From Deltaproteobacteria bacterium (lineage in GTDB: Bacteria; Desulfobacterota; Syntrophia; Syntrophales; UBA8958), in NCBI GenBank assembly GCA_029553375.1, contig JAKPCH010000010.1:1-45528 (forward strand): a stretch of DNA of 45,528 bases, in the 5' to 3' direction. This document shows positions 1-8,597 of the stretch, piece by piece. The position numbers and the translations under genes were made by a program. A model generated the notes under the pieces. The model was not told the DNA's origin. It searched no databases and was given only the letters and a program-made list of their open reading frames with translations. Position 1 is the first letter of the stretch, and the number at the start of each line of letters is the position of its first letter.

Positions 1-168
1 CTTCTCCACCTCCTTGGAGAGATTCCTGGTGATGGTCTTCATCCCCCCGTCGATGAACCGCTGCTCGATGTCCCGCAGACGGACATTGTAACCCGCCTGG
101 GCACACACCTGGGCGATACCGCTGCCCATGAGACCGGCCCCAAGGACACATACGTTCTTGATCTCCAT
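1..168 (-). CDS. hbd: 3-hydroxyacyl-CoA (3-hydroxybutyryl-CoA) dehydrogenase, N-terminal part only
   Basis: The 56 visible residues begin MEIKNVCVLGAGLMGSGIAQ, the NAD-binding Rossmann start (GxGxxG) of 3-hydroxyacyl-CoA dehydrogenases, which interconvert 3-hydroxyacyl-CoA and 3-oxoacyl-CoA. The gene runs off the left edge, so the catalytic His-Glu part is not seen. The ATG at 166-168 has an AAAGGAG ribosome site just upstream. It lies 39 bp downstream of the CoA-transferase gene on the same strand, so they are probably co-transcribed. Assignment to a short-chain (Hbd/PaaH-like) enzyme is inferred from the N-terminus and context. Confidence 0.85.
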   Translation of the reverse strand, partial: MEIKNVCVLGAGLMGSGIAQVCAQAGYNVRLRDIEQRFIDGGMKTITRNLSKEVEK

Positions 169-207
169 GACGATCTCCTTTCGTTGTTCTTCGCGGCCGC
201 GGGGATG

Positions 208-1575
208 TTATATCGCCCCCAACGACCACTGTTTGTTCAACCAGTGCATCTTTCTCGCCTCCTCGAGGAGGCCGTCCCGGAAGTCCGGGTGGGCGAGCTT
301 CGTGATCGCCAGGACGCGTTCCGGGATGGAAAGGCCCTTGAGATAGGCCACCCCGTACTCCGTGACCAGGTAGGAGACGTCCACCCGGGGCACCGTGACG
401 ATCTCACCGGGGGGCAGGGTGGGGTTTATCCGGGACCGGAGTTTGCCCTCCTTGTCCCTGTAAGTGGACGGGAAGGCAAGGATCGACTTGTTGCCCGGGT
501 AACCCAGGGGCGGCTGGCCCTTGGTGGCCCGGTAGTAGGCGCCGCGGACGAAGGCGAGCTGGCCGCCCGTGCCGGAGTACTCGTGCGGACCGATGGACTC
601 GGAGCTCACCTGTCCCTGGAGGTCCACCCCCAGGCAGGCGTTGATCGAGATCAGGTCCTTGTTCATGGCGATGATGTTGGGGTCGTTGGTGAATTCTACG
701 GGGTAGATGGCCAGGGCGGGGTTGTGGTCCAGCCAGTCGTAGAGCTTGCGGCTGCCGATGGAGAAGGCCCAGACGATCTTTTCGGGGAGGAAGGTCTTTT
801 TCTTCCCCGTGATCAGGCCGGCCTCATGGAGTTCCATCATGGCCTCCGTGACCATCTCCGTGTGGATGCCCACGTCATGGACGCCGCTGTCGGCGAGGAG
901 TCTCAGGACCGTGTCGGGCAGGCCGCCGATGCCGATCTGGATGCAGGGGCCGTCCTTGGGGATCATGTCGGCGATGTACTCGGCGATCTTCTTTTCCGTG
1001 TCCGTGGCGACGGGGGAGGGGATGGTGACGAGCTTGTCGGTCTTGTTCTCGATCACCCAGTCCACCTCGGAGATGTGGATGCATTCGTCGTAGCCGCCGT
1101 AGCACCAGGGCATATCCTCCATGACCTCGACCACCTTTATCTTCGCCTTACTGAACACGGCCTTCTTGAAGTTGCACAGGGGGCCGAAGTTGAAATAGCC
1201 GTGTTTGTTCATGGGCGTGACGGTCTGGACGGCCATGTCCACGTCGATGTCCTCGCGGTAGATCCGGGCCGTCTCCCCGAAGTTGTAAGGGATGTGGGTC
1301 CCCCGGTTTTCCGCTATGTATTTCCTCGTCCAGCCGAGGATGTGCCAGTTGCCCAGCCAGAAGCTTTTGGCCTCCGGGTCCTTCTCCATGACCTCCAGGG
1401 GTGTCAGATGCCCGAGGGCCCGTATCTTGACGTTCTTCAAATCCCCCACCCGTTCGGCCAGGGCCCGGTCAAAGGCCCGGGGCGCCTGGACGGTCCCGAA
1501 ATCAAGCCACATGCCGTCCTTGACGAGGGAAGCCGCGTATTCCGCCGACACGAGTTTTCTGCCGTATTCTGACAT
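208..1575 (-). CDS. Acetyl-CoA hydrolase/transferase family CoA-transferase (4-hydroxybutyrate or butyrate CoA-transferase type)
   Basis: This 455-residue protein has the length and two-domain layout of the 4-hydroxybutyrate/butyryl-CoA:acetate CoA-transferase family. Such enzymes move CoA between acyl-CoA and a free acid through a glutamyl-CoA thioester. The GIHTEM motif places the probable catalytic glutamate at E240. A glycine-rich IQIGIGGLP segment (about 213-220) and SESIGPHEYSGTGGQ (about 325-339) are also family-like. The start has an AAAGGAGGA ribosome site. With the adjacent hydroxyacyl-CoA dehydrogenase and the upstream hydratase/dehydrogenase fusion, a role in C4 or short-chain acid activation is likely. 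The exact acid cannot be read from sequence. Confidence 0.88.
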   Translation of the reverse strand: MSEYGRKLVSAEYAASLVKDGMWLDFGTVQAPRAFDRALAERVGDLKNVKIRALGHLTPLEVMEKDPEAKSFWLGNWHILGWTRKYIAENRGTHIPYNFGETARIYREDIDVDMAVQTVTPMNKHGYFNFGPLCNFKKAVFSKAKIKVVEVMEDMPWCYGGYDECIHISEVDWVIENKTDKLVTIPSPVATDTEKKIAEYIADMIPKDGPCIQIGIGGLPDTVLRLLADSGVHDVGIHTEMVTEAMMELHEAGLITGKKKTFLPEKIVWAFSIGSRKLYDWLDHNPALAIYPVEFTNDPNIIAMNKDLISINACLGVDLQGQVSSESIGPHEYSGTGGQLAFVRGAYYRATKGQPPLGYPGNKSILAFPSTYRDKEGKLRSRINPTLPPGEIVTVPRVDVSYLVTEYGVAYLKGLSIPERVLAITKLAHPDFRDGLLEEARKMHWLNKQWSLGAI

Positions 1576-1626
1576 CAGCTCTCCTCCTTTGGGTATTTAC
1601 CCGCAACGGCGACAACCCGGCGGAGG

Positions 1627-1650
1627 CGACACGGCCGCGGTCCCGTGTCG
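1627..1650. repeat. 8-bp inverted repeat in the leader of the CoA-transferase gene
   Basis: CGACACGG (1627-1634) and CCGTGTCG (1643-1650) form a perfect stem with an 8-nt loop that itself contains the palindrome CCGCGG. It lies 52 bp upstream of the CoA-transferase start, in the 183-bp gap after the PAS-LuxR gene. There is no T-tract, so it is more likely an operator or mRNA structure than a terminator. I see no clear promoter in this gap. Confidence 0.35.
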
Positions 1651-1758
1651 GCGACATCCGCGGGAGGGGCCGCTGGGGGCGCAGGGGATCTAATAATGGA
1701 GAAACAGAGAAAAACAACCTTGAAAGAATATTGAGATAACCTTTATTTCACATACAGG

Positions 1759-3468
1759 TTATTTAAGGGAAGCGAGGTAGGTGCGGAGATTGGTCCGCCT
1801 CTTTTTCAACCCCAGCTTCTCCCTTATGTGGTGGCGGTGGATCTCCACCGTCGGCGGGGAGATGTTGAGGAAATCTGCGATTTCCTTTGTTGTCTTGCCT
1901 TCTTTGATCAGCTGGGCGATCTGGAGCTCCCGGGGGGTGAAGCTCAAAAACTCCGTCGCGAGGCGGTGCATGAAGGGTGAGGCGATATCCCTGAGGTTCG
2001 ATTCGATGATGTTGAGGCATATCAGGTCGTTGCCCCTCACCGCGCCCTTCTTCATCGTCTGGATATAGGGCATGACCAGTTTGTTGAGACCCGTCACGAA
2101 GGTGTTCTCCAGCTCCACCTTGTCCTCTTCCCGCCGCCGGAGGAGGACCCGGAGGGCGGCGTTGAGCTCCTCCAGCTCCCGGGTCTTGTCATGGAGCTCC
2201 TGCTCCCGTTTCTTCAGGGTCTCCTCGGCCCGTTTCCTCTCCGTGATATCGACGAAAGAGGCGATGCTCTTCTTCGTGCCGGGGATCATGGAGATGGTGA
2301 TGATCACCTCCCGCACCTCGCCGTCTCTGTTGACGAGGCTGAACTCGTAGTTGCGGGGCGCCGCGGCGGGATCGACGCGGCGGAGGTAATGATAGCGTAG
2401 CATCCGCTCCCGGTCCCTCTCGTGGACGAACTCCGTCCAGCTCCTCCCGCTTTCCCAGTACTGTTTGGGAGAGCCGGAGAGCTGCTCGAATTCCGTGTTC
2501 ACCAGGGAGACCGTCGTGTCCTCCTCGACGATGATCGTCGCCGTGCCCGTCGTCTCGAAGAGGGTGCGGTAGAGGATCTCCGATTCCTTCACCCGCTCCT
2601 CCGCCAGGCGCCGTTGGGTGATGTCGGCGAAGGAGGCGACGCTTCTCCTGGTCCCCGGGATCATGGAGATGGTGATGATCACCTCCCTGACGTCGCCCCG
2701 CCGGTCGACGAGGCTGAATTCGTAGTTCCGCGGCGCCGCGTCGGGGTCCGAGCGGCGGAGCTGATGGTACAGGAGCATCCGCTCCCGGTCCTTCTCGTGG
2801 ACGAACTCCGTCCAGCTGCGCTTGTTCTCCCAGTACTCCTTGGGGGCGCCGGAGAGTTTCTCGAACTCCGTGTTGACGAGGTGGACCGTCGTGTCCTCCT
2901 CGACGATGATCGTCGCCGTGCCCGTCGTCTCGAAGATGGTCCGGTAGAGGTCTTCCGACGCCTTGAGGCGCTCCTCCGTGCGTTTCCGGTCCGTTATGTC
3001 CATGGAGTTGCCGAGGATGGCGGGCCGTCCCTCGTAGGAGATGGAGGAGACGGTCTCCATTATCCACCGGATATCCCCGTCTTTGGTGATGATACGGAAC
3101 TCGTGGGGCGACGTCCGCTCCCCCCTGAGCATGGCCCGGGCGTTCTTTTTCACGTTTTCCCGATCTTGGGGGTGGACGCGGCTGTCCGATTTCATGCCGA
3201 CGAGCTCCGCGGGGGTGAAACCGGTGTTGGCCGCCGCACTGGGGTTCACGTTTCGGAAACAGCCGTCCTGGACGACGTAGATCCCGGCGAAGGATTTGTC
3301 GGAGATGGTCTTGTAGATCTGCTCCCCTTCTCTCGGCACCTCCCGGGGACGCCCATGGGGAGCACAAACATTTCTTCGGCCTCCCTGTCCCGGTGCCCTG
3401 GGCGAACGCCCTTGTGCACGGGCCTTCAGCGCTCGTCCTTTGGAAACATCTTTTTCTTCGCTGTTCAT
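1759..3468 (-). CDS. PAS-PAS-PAS sensor protein with C-terminal LuxR-type DNA-binding domain
   Basis: This 569-residue protein has three PAS/PAC sensor modules (about 50-165, 169-293, 294-418), a short coiled coil (about 418-455) and a LuxR/GerE helix-turn-helix at the C-terminus (about 508-569; LSFTPRELQIAQLIKEGKT then STVEIHR-like PPTVEIHRHH). There is no kinase or receiver domain, so it probably senses a signal directly and acts as a transcription factor. No membrane segment is visible. PAS2 and PAS3 are a recent tandem duplication. The first ~45 residues are Arg/Pro/Gly-rich and unlike a domain, so the true start may lie further in. Its position just upstream of the CoA-transferase and hbd suggests it may regulate them. 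Confidence 0.85.
   Translation of the reverse strand: MNSEEKDVSKGRALKARAQGRSPRAPGQGGRRNVCAPHGRPREVPREGEQIYKTISDKSFAGIYVVQDGCFRNVNPSAAANTGFTPAELVGMKSDSRVHPQDRENVKKNARAMLRGERTSPHEFRIITKDGDIRWIMETVSSISYEGRPAILGNSMDITDRKRTEERLKASEDLYRTIFETTGTATIIVEEDTTVHLVNTEFEKLSGAPKEYWENKRSWTEFVHEKDRERMLLYHQLRRSDPDAAPRNYEFSLVDRRGDVREVIITISMIPGTRRSVASFADITQRRLAEERVKESEILYRTLFETTGTATIIVEEDTTVSLVNTEFEQLSGSPKQYWESGRSWTEFVHERDRERMLRYHYLRRVDPAAAPRNYEFSLVNRDGEVREVIITISMIPGTKKSIASFVDITERKRAEETLKKREQELHDKTRELEELNAALRVLLRRREEDKVELENTFVTGLNKLVMPYIQTMKKGAVRGNDLICLNIIESNLRDIASPFMHRLATEFLSFTPRELQIAQLIKEGKTTKEIADFLNISPPTVEIHRHHIREKLGLKKRRTNLRTYLASLK
2215..2964 (-). repeat. Tandem in-frame 375-bp duplication inside the PAS-LuxR gene
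   Basis: Codons for residues 169-293 (2590-2964) and 294-418 (2215-2589) encode two PAS modules of equal length, 125 residues each. By eye 99 of 125 positions are identical, without a gap. A stretch of about 50 bp (2510-2560 and 2885-2935) appears identical at the DNA level. This is an internal gene duplication, not a mobile repeat. Confidence 0.85.
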
Positions 3469-3649
3469 CGTGCTCTCCGATCTACGTGCCCTTGTGCCTG
3501 TAACCCGGGCGTGGCAGGGGGTGGGCGTGTAACTGCCGAATGCGGGAGTTTGGGGACGGTGTGGGGATTAGCGCCGGGAGGAGGCGGATGGGCCTGGAAT
3601 ACCAGATCCGCCGTCATCGGGACCACCGCCTTGGGGACGCCGAGCCACG

Positions 3650-3693
3650 GGCGAAAAGAAAGAGGGACGGTCCCCCCGGGGAGAGACCGTCCC
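3650..3693 (-). terminator. Rho-independent terminator after the fused hydratase/dehydrogenase gene
   Basis: GGGACGGTC (3664-3672) and GACCGTCCC (3685-3693) form a perfect 9-bp stem. Read on the minus strand it starts 6 bp past the stop of the 3700-5700 gene and is followed by the pyrimidine tract CTCTTTCTTTTC (about 3652-3663). It separates that gene from the PAS-LuxR gene. The rest of the gap (3469-3649) shows no clear promoter. Confidence 0.8.
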
Positions 3694-3699
3694 GTGTCC

Positions 3700-5700
3700 T
3701 CAATGGTAGAAGTTCTTGCCGAAGAGGCGTTTGCTCATCCCCGTCAGGTCCGCCCATTTCATGGGCCCCCCCTTGTCGGCGGGGAAACCCACGCCCCAGA
3801 TCATGCCCACGTCGATCATCCTCACGTCATCCACGATCTTCCTGTCCAGGAGGTCCTTGCCCGTCCTGACGAAGGCCTCCATGAGGCCCTCCTGGATCTC
3901 CTCCACGGTCCGCTCCTTCGGCTCCCGCTTGGCGATGAGGGGCAGGACCTCGGGATCGACGCTCCCGTCCTTGAGGAAGAAACCCTTGCCGGACTTCTTC
4001 AGGCCCAGGCGGCCCGACTCCACGACGTTCTCCAGGGTCTTCTGGCTGATCCCCATCCCCTTGAAGATCTTGTAGGGGACGTCGATCCCCACCTCGTCGG
4101 TGAGGCGGATGGGTCCGACGGGCATGCCGAAGGAGGTCATGGCCCGGTCCACCTTCTCGATGGGGTTACCCTCCTCGATGTAGCGGAAGGTCTCGAGGAT
4201 CATGGGGAAGAGGAGGGCGTTGACGACGAAGCCCGCGTTGTCCCGGCAGACGATGGGGCGTTTCCTGATGGCGGCGGCGAAGTTGAGGAGGTTGTCCACC
4301 GTCTCCTGGGAGGTCTGCTCGCCCTTGACGACCTCCACGAGCTGCATCATCCACACGGGGGAGAAGAAGTGGAGACCGCCGAAGCGTCCCGGCTCGGCCA
4401 CGTACCGGGCCATGGAGGCGATGGGGATGGAGGAGGTGTTGCTGGCGATGATGCAGTTCTTGGGGACCACCGCCGAGAGCTCCTCGTAGACCTGCCTCTT
4501 GACGTTGATATCTTCGAAGACGGCCTCCACGACCAAATCCACATCGGCGAACTCGGGTCCCCACCCGTCCGTCGTCACGATGAGGGACATGAGCTTGTCC
4601 ACCGGCGCCTTCAGGCGCCCCTTCTCCTCCATGCCCGTGAGGATCTTGCGGACGAATTCCCTGCCCGGGTCCAGGGCGGCGGGGATATCCTTGACCACGA
4701 CGGGTATCTGCATGTTCCGGACGATGTCGATGACGATCCCCCGACCCATGGTGCCGAAGCCCAGGACGGCGGCCTTCTTCAGGGGTTTCGGCGCGAAACC
4801 CTTGCTCATCATCCCCTTGGGTTTGTCCGTCAGGGTCTTGAGGAAGAAGGTGTTGATGCTCCCCTTGGCCTCGGGGGTCATGACGACCTCGACGAAGTTG
4901 GCCTTTTCCATCTCCAGGCCCTCCTCGAGGGAGACCTTGAGTCCGTCCTGGATGGATTTGAGGGCCAGGCGGTGGGCGGGCAGGAGGCGGCCGCGGGAGG
5001 CCTTGACGGCCCCCTGGCGGGTCTGCTCGATCACCTTGTCGAGGTCGGAGAAATCATGGGCCGGACGTTTCAGATCGGCCTTGCCCTCGATGATCTCGCC
5101 CAAGAAGGCCTTGGCCTCCTTCAGCAGATCGCCGTCGGCCGGTACGAGGCGGTCGATGATGTTGAGTTCCAGGGCCTTGGCGGCGGGGAGCATGGTGCCC
5201 CTCAGGATCAACTCCACCGCCGGGTAGCCGATGAGGCGGGGGAGGCGCTGGGTGCCGCCGCCGCCTGGGAAGAGACCGACGTTGCACTCGGGCAGGCCGA
5301 TCATGGTCGTCTTGCCCTCCTTGGCGATACGGGCGTCACAGGCCAGGGCGAACTCCAGGCCTCCGCCGAGGCAGAAGCCGTGGATGGCCGCCAGGGAAGG
5401 ACGTCCGAGGGCCTTGAGGCGCCCGAAGGACCCGTGGAAGAGATCGAGGATCCGGCGGACCTCCTCCGGGTTTTCCAAGTCGGCGATCATCTTGAGGTTC
5501 GCCCCGGCGAAGAAGTTGTCCGCCTTCCCGGAGATGAACAGGATCCCCTTGAGTTCGCCCCGGCGTTCCTCCAGGGTGCCCATGAGCCTGTCGAAGCTCC
5601 TGAAGGCCTCGTCCGTCCAGGTGTTCATCGCGTCCCCCGGCACATCGAAGGTCACGATACCCATGCCGTTTTCCATTTCCAGTCGAAACACCTCGCTCAT
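3700..5700 (-). CDS. Fused enoyl-CoA hydratase / 3-hydroxyacyl-CoA dehydrogenase (FadB/FadJ-like)
   Basis: At 666 residues this is a bifunctional beta-oxidation protein, slightly shorter than E. coli FadB/FadJ (about 715-730). The N-terminal crotonase domain (1-190) has the oxyanion-hole region GFCLGGGLEFALACDARIA and the two expected glutamates at E116 and E138 (GLPE). The C-terminal part starts with a Rossmann motif VLGFGTMGRG (about residue 300) and carries GLHFFSPVWMMQLVEVV with the catalytic histidine of hydroxyacyl-CoA dehydrogenases. It should hydrate 2-enoyl-CoA and oxidise the resulting 3-hydroxyacyl-CoA with NAD. A terminator follows directly. It is 42 bp downstream of rfbB, so it may be the last gene of that transcript. 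In anaerobes it can run in either direction. Confidence 0.9.
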   Translation of the reverse strand: MSEVFRLEMENGMGIVTFDVPGDAMNTWTDEAFRSFDRLMGTLEERRGELKGILFISGKADNFFAGANLKMIADLENPEEVRRILDLFHGSFGRLKALGRPSLAAIHGFCLGGGLEFALACDARIAKEGKTTMIGLPECNVGLFPGGGGTQRLPRLIGYPAVELILRGTMLPAAKALELNIIDRLVPADGDLLKEAKAFLGEIIEGKADLKRPAHDFSDLDKVIEQTRQGAVKASRGRLLPAHRLALKSIQDGLKVSLEEGLEMEKANFVEVVMTPEAKGSINTFFLKTLTDKPKGMMSKGFAPKPLKKAAVLGFGTMGRGIVIDIVRNMQIPVVVKDIPAALDPGREFVRKILTGMEEKGRLKAPVDKLMSLIVTTDGWGPEFADVDLVVEAVFEDINVKRQVYEELSAVVPKNCIIASNTSSIPIASMARYVAEPGRFGGLHFFSPVWMMQLVEVVKGEQTSQETVDNLLNFAAAIRKRPIVCRDNAGFVVNALLFPMILETFRYIEEGNPIEKVDRAMTSFGMPVGPIRLTDEVGIDVPYKIFKGMGISQKTLENVVESGRLGLKKSGKGFFLKDGSVDPEVLPLIAKREPKERTVEEIQEGLMEAFVRTGKDLLDRKIVDDVRMIDVGMIWGVGFPADKGGPMKWADLTGMSKRLFGKNFYH

Positions 5701-5742
5701 CCCGTACCTCCCAAGTATTTACTTCACAAAGGGTCCGCTGAT

Positions 5743-6801
5743 TCACCCTCCGTAATGTTCCTCCATCCACCGTCGATATTCGCCGCTCCGGATGCGGTCC
5801 GCCCAGGGGCGGTTTTTCAGGTACCAGTCGACGGTCTTCCTGAGACCCGTGGCGAAGGACTCTTTAGGGGACCAGCCCAGCTCGCGGTTGATCTTGCTGA
5901 AATCGATGGCGTAACGCCGGTCGTGTCCCGGCCTGTCCTTCACAAAGGTGATGAGGCTGCGTCTCTTCGCCCCTCCCTCCAGGGGCATCAGCTCGTCGAG
6001 GAGGTCGCAGATCATTTCGACGATGACGATGTTCTCCATCTCCGAGGCCCCGCCGACGTTGTAGGTTTCGCCCCGGCGCCCCCTCTTCATGATGGTCCAG
6101 ATCGCCTCGCAGTGGTCCGTGACGTAGAGCCAGTCCCGGACGTTGCGGCCGTCGCCGTAAACGGGGAGGGTTTTCCCCTCCGAGGCGTTGAGGATCATGA
6201 GGGGGAGGAGCTTCTCGGGGAACTGGTAGGGACCGTAGTTGTTGGAACAGTTGGACAGGGTGGTGGGGAGACCGTAGGTCTCGTGGTAGGCCCTCACCAG
6301 GTGGTCCGAGGCGGCCTTGGAGGCCGAGTAGGGGCTGTTGGGCCGGTAGGGGGTCTCCTCGGTGAAGAGACCCTCGGGCCCGAGGCTGCCGTAGACCTCG
6401 TCGGTGCTCACGTGGTGGAAAAGCTTGAAGGCGTCGCCCCGGTGGCGGGCGATCTCCAGGAGGTTGAAGGTCCCGAAGATGTTGCTGTATATAAATCCCT
6501 CGGGACGCCGGATGGACCGGTCCACGTGGGACTCGGCGGCGAAGTGGCAGACGGCGTCCACGTCGTAACGTGCGAAGATCTCCTTCATCCTCTCTGCGTC
6601 GCACACGTCCGCCCGCTCGAAGAAGTAACGCCCCGGATAGGCCTCCTCGACGCCGGAGAGATTCTCCGGGTTCCCCGCGTAGGTGAGTTTGTCCACATTG
6701 ATGATCCGTCCCTGAAAATCCTCCTCCCCCAAGAGATAACGAATGAAGTTGCTGCCGATGAAACCGCAGCCCCCCGTGACCATGAGATTATTGAAAGTCA
6801 A
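5743..6801 (-). CDS. rfbB: dTDP-glucose 4,6-dehydratase
   Basis: This 352-residue extended SDR protein converts dTDP-glucose to dTDP-4-keto-6-deoxyglucose, the committed step to dTDP-rhamnose and related surface sugars. It shows the NAD-binding GGCGFIG near the N-terminus, the family signature STDEVYG, catalytic YSASK (Tyr and Lys) and the substrate-loop region [19 protein letters not shown]. Length fits RfbB/RmlB (about 350). The other rml genes are not next to it; it sits alone between the sufCB pair and the beta-oxidation fusion. A related NDP-sugar dehydratase is possible but the motifs favour RfbB. Confidence 0.92.
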   Translation of the reverse strand: MTFNNLMVTGGCGFIGSNFIRYLLGEEDFQGRIINVDKLTYAGNPENLSGVEEAYPGRYFFERADVCDAERMKEIFARYDVDAVCHFAAESHVDRSIRRPEGFIYSNIFGTFNLLEIARHRGDAFKLFHHVSTDEVYGSLGPEGLFTEETPYRPNSPYSASKAASDHLVRAYHETYGLPTTLSNCSNNYGPYQFPEKLLPLMILNASEGKTLPVYGDGRNVRDWLYVTDHCEAIWTIMKRGRRGETYNVGGASEMENIVIVEMICDLLDELMPLEGGAKRRSLITFVKDRPGHDRRYAIDFSKINRELGWSPKESFATGLRKTVDWYLKNRPWADRIRSGEYRRWMEEHYGG

Positions 6802-6843
6802 AGGTCCTGTCTCCTTTCCTTACGTGTGCCGTGCCGATCGTCC

Positions 6844-7764
6844 TTATCTCAGGAAACCCTGGATGATCCTGTTGACCGCTTCCTCGTACGTGAGGCCCAG
6901 GCTCATGAGCTTCGTCAGCTGGTCGCTGGCGATCTTGCCGATGGACGCCTCGTGGGTGAGCTCCGCGTCGGGGTGGAGGGCCTTCAGGGAGGGGAGGGTC
7001 TCGTTCTTGCCCCTGTCCATGATGATGGCGTCGCACTCGATGTGACCCCGGCAGGGGGCGAGGGCCTCGAGGGTGGCGTAGAAGTTCTGGACCGAGTCCC
7101 CCTTGATGACGGACCGGGAGACCATGTTGGCCCTGCTGCCCGGGCCGGAGAGGGTCAGGACGTTGCGGGAGACGGCCCTCTGGGTGCCTTCGGTCAAGAC
7201 CCGCTCCGTAACGACGAGGAGGCTCTTGGGCCCGAGGACGGCCTCGTTCGTCCTCTCCGCTTCGTCCACCCCCCCGATCTGGGTGAGTTCCATCTCCGCC
7301 TGGGCGCCCTCGGCGAGGAAGACCTTGGTGGCGGGATTGAGGATCCTCTTGCCCCGACCGGGACCCGCGGCGTAGTGCTTCTCAACGTACCTGACCTTGG
7401 CCCCTTTCCCCACATGGAACTCGTGGATCCCCGCATGCCCCTCCGGGTCGAGGCCGCCGCAATGGATCCCGCAGCCGGCGATGATGGTGACGTCCGCTTC
7501 GTCCCCGATGACGAAGCGGTTGAAAACCGTGTCGTAGAGGCCCGCCTGGCTGAGGATCACGGGGATGTGGACCGATTCGTTCACCGTCTTCGGCTTGATG
7601 GTGACCACGATCCCCTTGTTGTCCTCGAGGCTTTCGATGTCGATGTTGGCCGAGACGTTCCTGACGAGGAGGCGGCCGTTCTTCCTGATGTTGTAGGCGC
7701 CCTTGGGGAGTTCTTCCAGGTCCGCGACGGTCTTGAGGAGTTCCCTATCGATAGCATCCAACAT
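6844..7764 (-). CDS. Minimal SufB/SufD-like Fe-S cluster assembly scaffold (SmsB type)
   Basis: This 306-residue protein matches the C-terminal beta-helix core of SufB/SufD. It has the conserved GHIECDAI segment, LTHEASIGKI with the conserved His-Glu, and a C-terminal AVNRIIQGFLR like the VNGF end of SufB. It lacks the ~170-residue N-terminal part of E. coli SufB. Such short SufB proteins paired only with SufC are known from archaea and anaerobic bacteria as a minimal (SMS) Fe-S system. The start overlaps the end of sufC by 20 bp, which implies coupled translation. It is expected to form a scaffold complex with the SufC ATPase in the cytoplasm. Confidence 0.88.
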   Translation of the reverse strand: MLDAIDRELLKTVADLEELPKGAYNIRKNGRLLVRNVSANIDIESLEDNKGIVVTIKPKTVNESVHIPVILSQAGLYDTVFNRFVIGDEADVTIIAGCGIHCGGLDPEGHAGIHEFHVGKGAKVRYVEKHYAAGPGRGKRILNPATKVFLAEGAQAEMELTQIGGVDEAERTNEAVLGPKSLLVVTERVLTEGTQRAVSRNVLTLSGPGSRANMVSRSVIKGDSVQNFYATLEALAPCRGHIECDAIIMDRGKNETLPSLKALHPDAELTHEASIGKIASDQLTKLMSLGLTYEEAVNRIIQGFLR

Positions 7765-8506
7765 CTTGATCCTCCAAGAGGCAGCGCCGGTAGGTGCAGG
7801 CGGAAAGGTCCGTCAGGAGGGGCTTGGCGCCCGCCAGGTCGCCCTCGTAGACGATGTGCCCGTTATTGATCATCAGGATGACGTCCGCCGCCTCGAGGAA
7901 GGCGCGGTTGTGGCTCACGACGATGGTCGTCGTCCCCCGCTCCTGCTGTTCCCGCTTCAGGAGGCGGACCATGGGCTTGATGGTCCAGAGGTCGATGCCC
8001 GTGTCGGGCTCGTCGTAGATGGCCAGTTTCGGGTTGCGGGCGATGGTCGTGGCCAGCTCGATCTTCTTGATCTCCCCCCCCGACAATTGGGCGTCCACGG
8101 CCTTGTCCATGAAGGAGAGGGAGCAGATCCCCACGCGGCGCAGGAGGGCCAGAAGCTGTTCCTCCACCTCCGTGCCCGCTGCCATGGCCAGGAGATCCCG
8201 GAAGGTGATGCCCTTGAAACGGGCCGGGTGCTGGAAACTGTAGGCGATACCGGCCCGGGCCCTCTCCGTTATGGGCAGGGAGGTGATGTCCCGGCCCTCG
8301 AAACGGATCGTCCCCGAGGTCACGGGATTGATCCCCATGACCAGTTTGGCCAACGTCGTCTTGCCGCTCCCGTTGGGTCCCGTGATGGCGTAGAAACGGC
8401 CCTGCTCGAAGTTATAGGAGATGCCGTCGATGATCTTCCTCCGGCCGGCTCCGTTGCCGTTTTCCTCCGTCGTCACGACGTAGGAAAGGTCGATAAGTTC
8501 TAACAT
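7745..8506 (-). CDS. sufC: SufC-like ABC ATPase for Fe-S cluster assembly
   Basis: The 253-residue protein (from ATG 8504-8506) has Walker A GPNGSGKTT, an SGGE signature (QLSGGEIKKIELA), Walker B LAIYDEPDTGID and the H-loop VVSHNRAF. It has no membrane segment and pairs with the overlapping SufB-like gene, which identifies it as SufC rather than a transporter ATPase. I chose the ATG at 8506 because GGGAGGTGA lies just upstream. An upstream in-frame ATG at 8573-8575 would overlap the -35 box and has no ribosome site. SufS, SufE and SufU are absent here, as expected for the minimal two-gene system. Confidence 0.9.
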   Translation of the reverse strand: MLELIDLSYVVTTEENGNGAGRRKIIDGISYNFEQGRFYAITGPNGSGKTTLAKLVMGINPVTSGTIRFEGRDITSLPITERARAGIAYSFQHPARFKGITFRDLLAMAAGTEVEEQLLALLRRVGICSLSFMDKAVDAQLSGGEIKKIELATTIARNPKLAIYDEPDTGIDLWTIKPMVRLLKREQQERGTTTIVVSHNRAFLEAADVILMINNGHIVYEGDLAGAKPLLTDLSACTYRRCLLEDQDVGCYR

Positions 8507-8546
8507 GCTCACCTCCCGGTGGATAGGAAAGATGGTTCGGGGGATG

Positions 8547-8575
8547 TTTATGATGAAAACGGCGGGGCCTGTCAA
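8547..8575 (-). promoter_or_regulatory. Probable sigma-70 promoter of the sufC-sufB genes
   Basis: On the minus strand TTGACA (8570-8575) is followed after 17 bp by CATAAA (8547-8552). The predicted transcript starts about 35 bp before the sufC ATG. The perfect -35 and ideal spacing support it; the -10 box is a moderate match. No IscR-like operator was recognised. Confidence 0.65.
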
Positions 8576-8597
8576 TGGAAATCTCCCCCCGCACCCG

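Noticed and set aside
2422-7869. Very long open frame of 1815 codons on the plus strand
   Set aside because: It lies antisense to four well-supported genes and its translation is Asp/Val/His/Gly-rich without domains, the usual artefact of GC-rich codon use.
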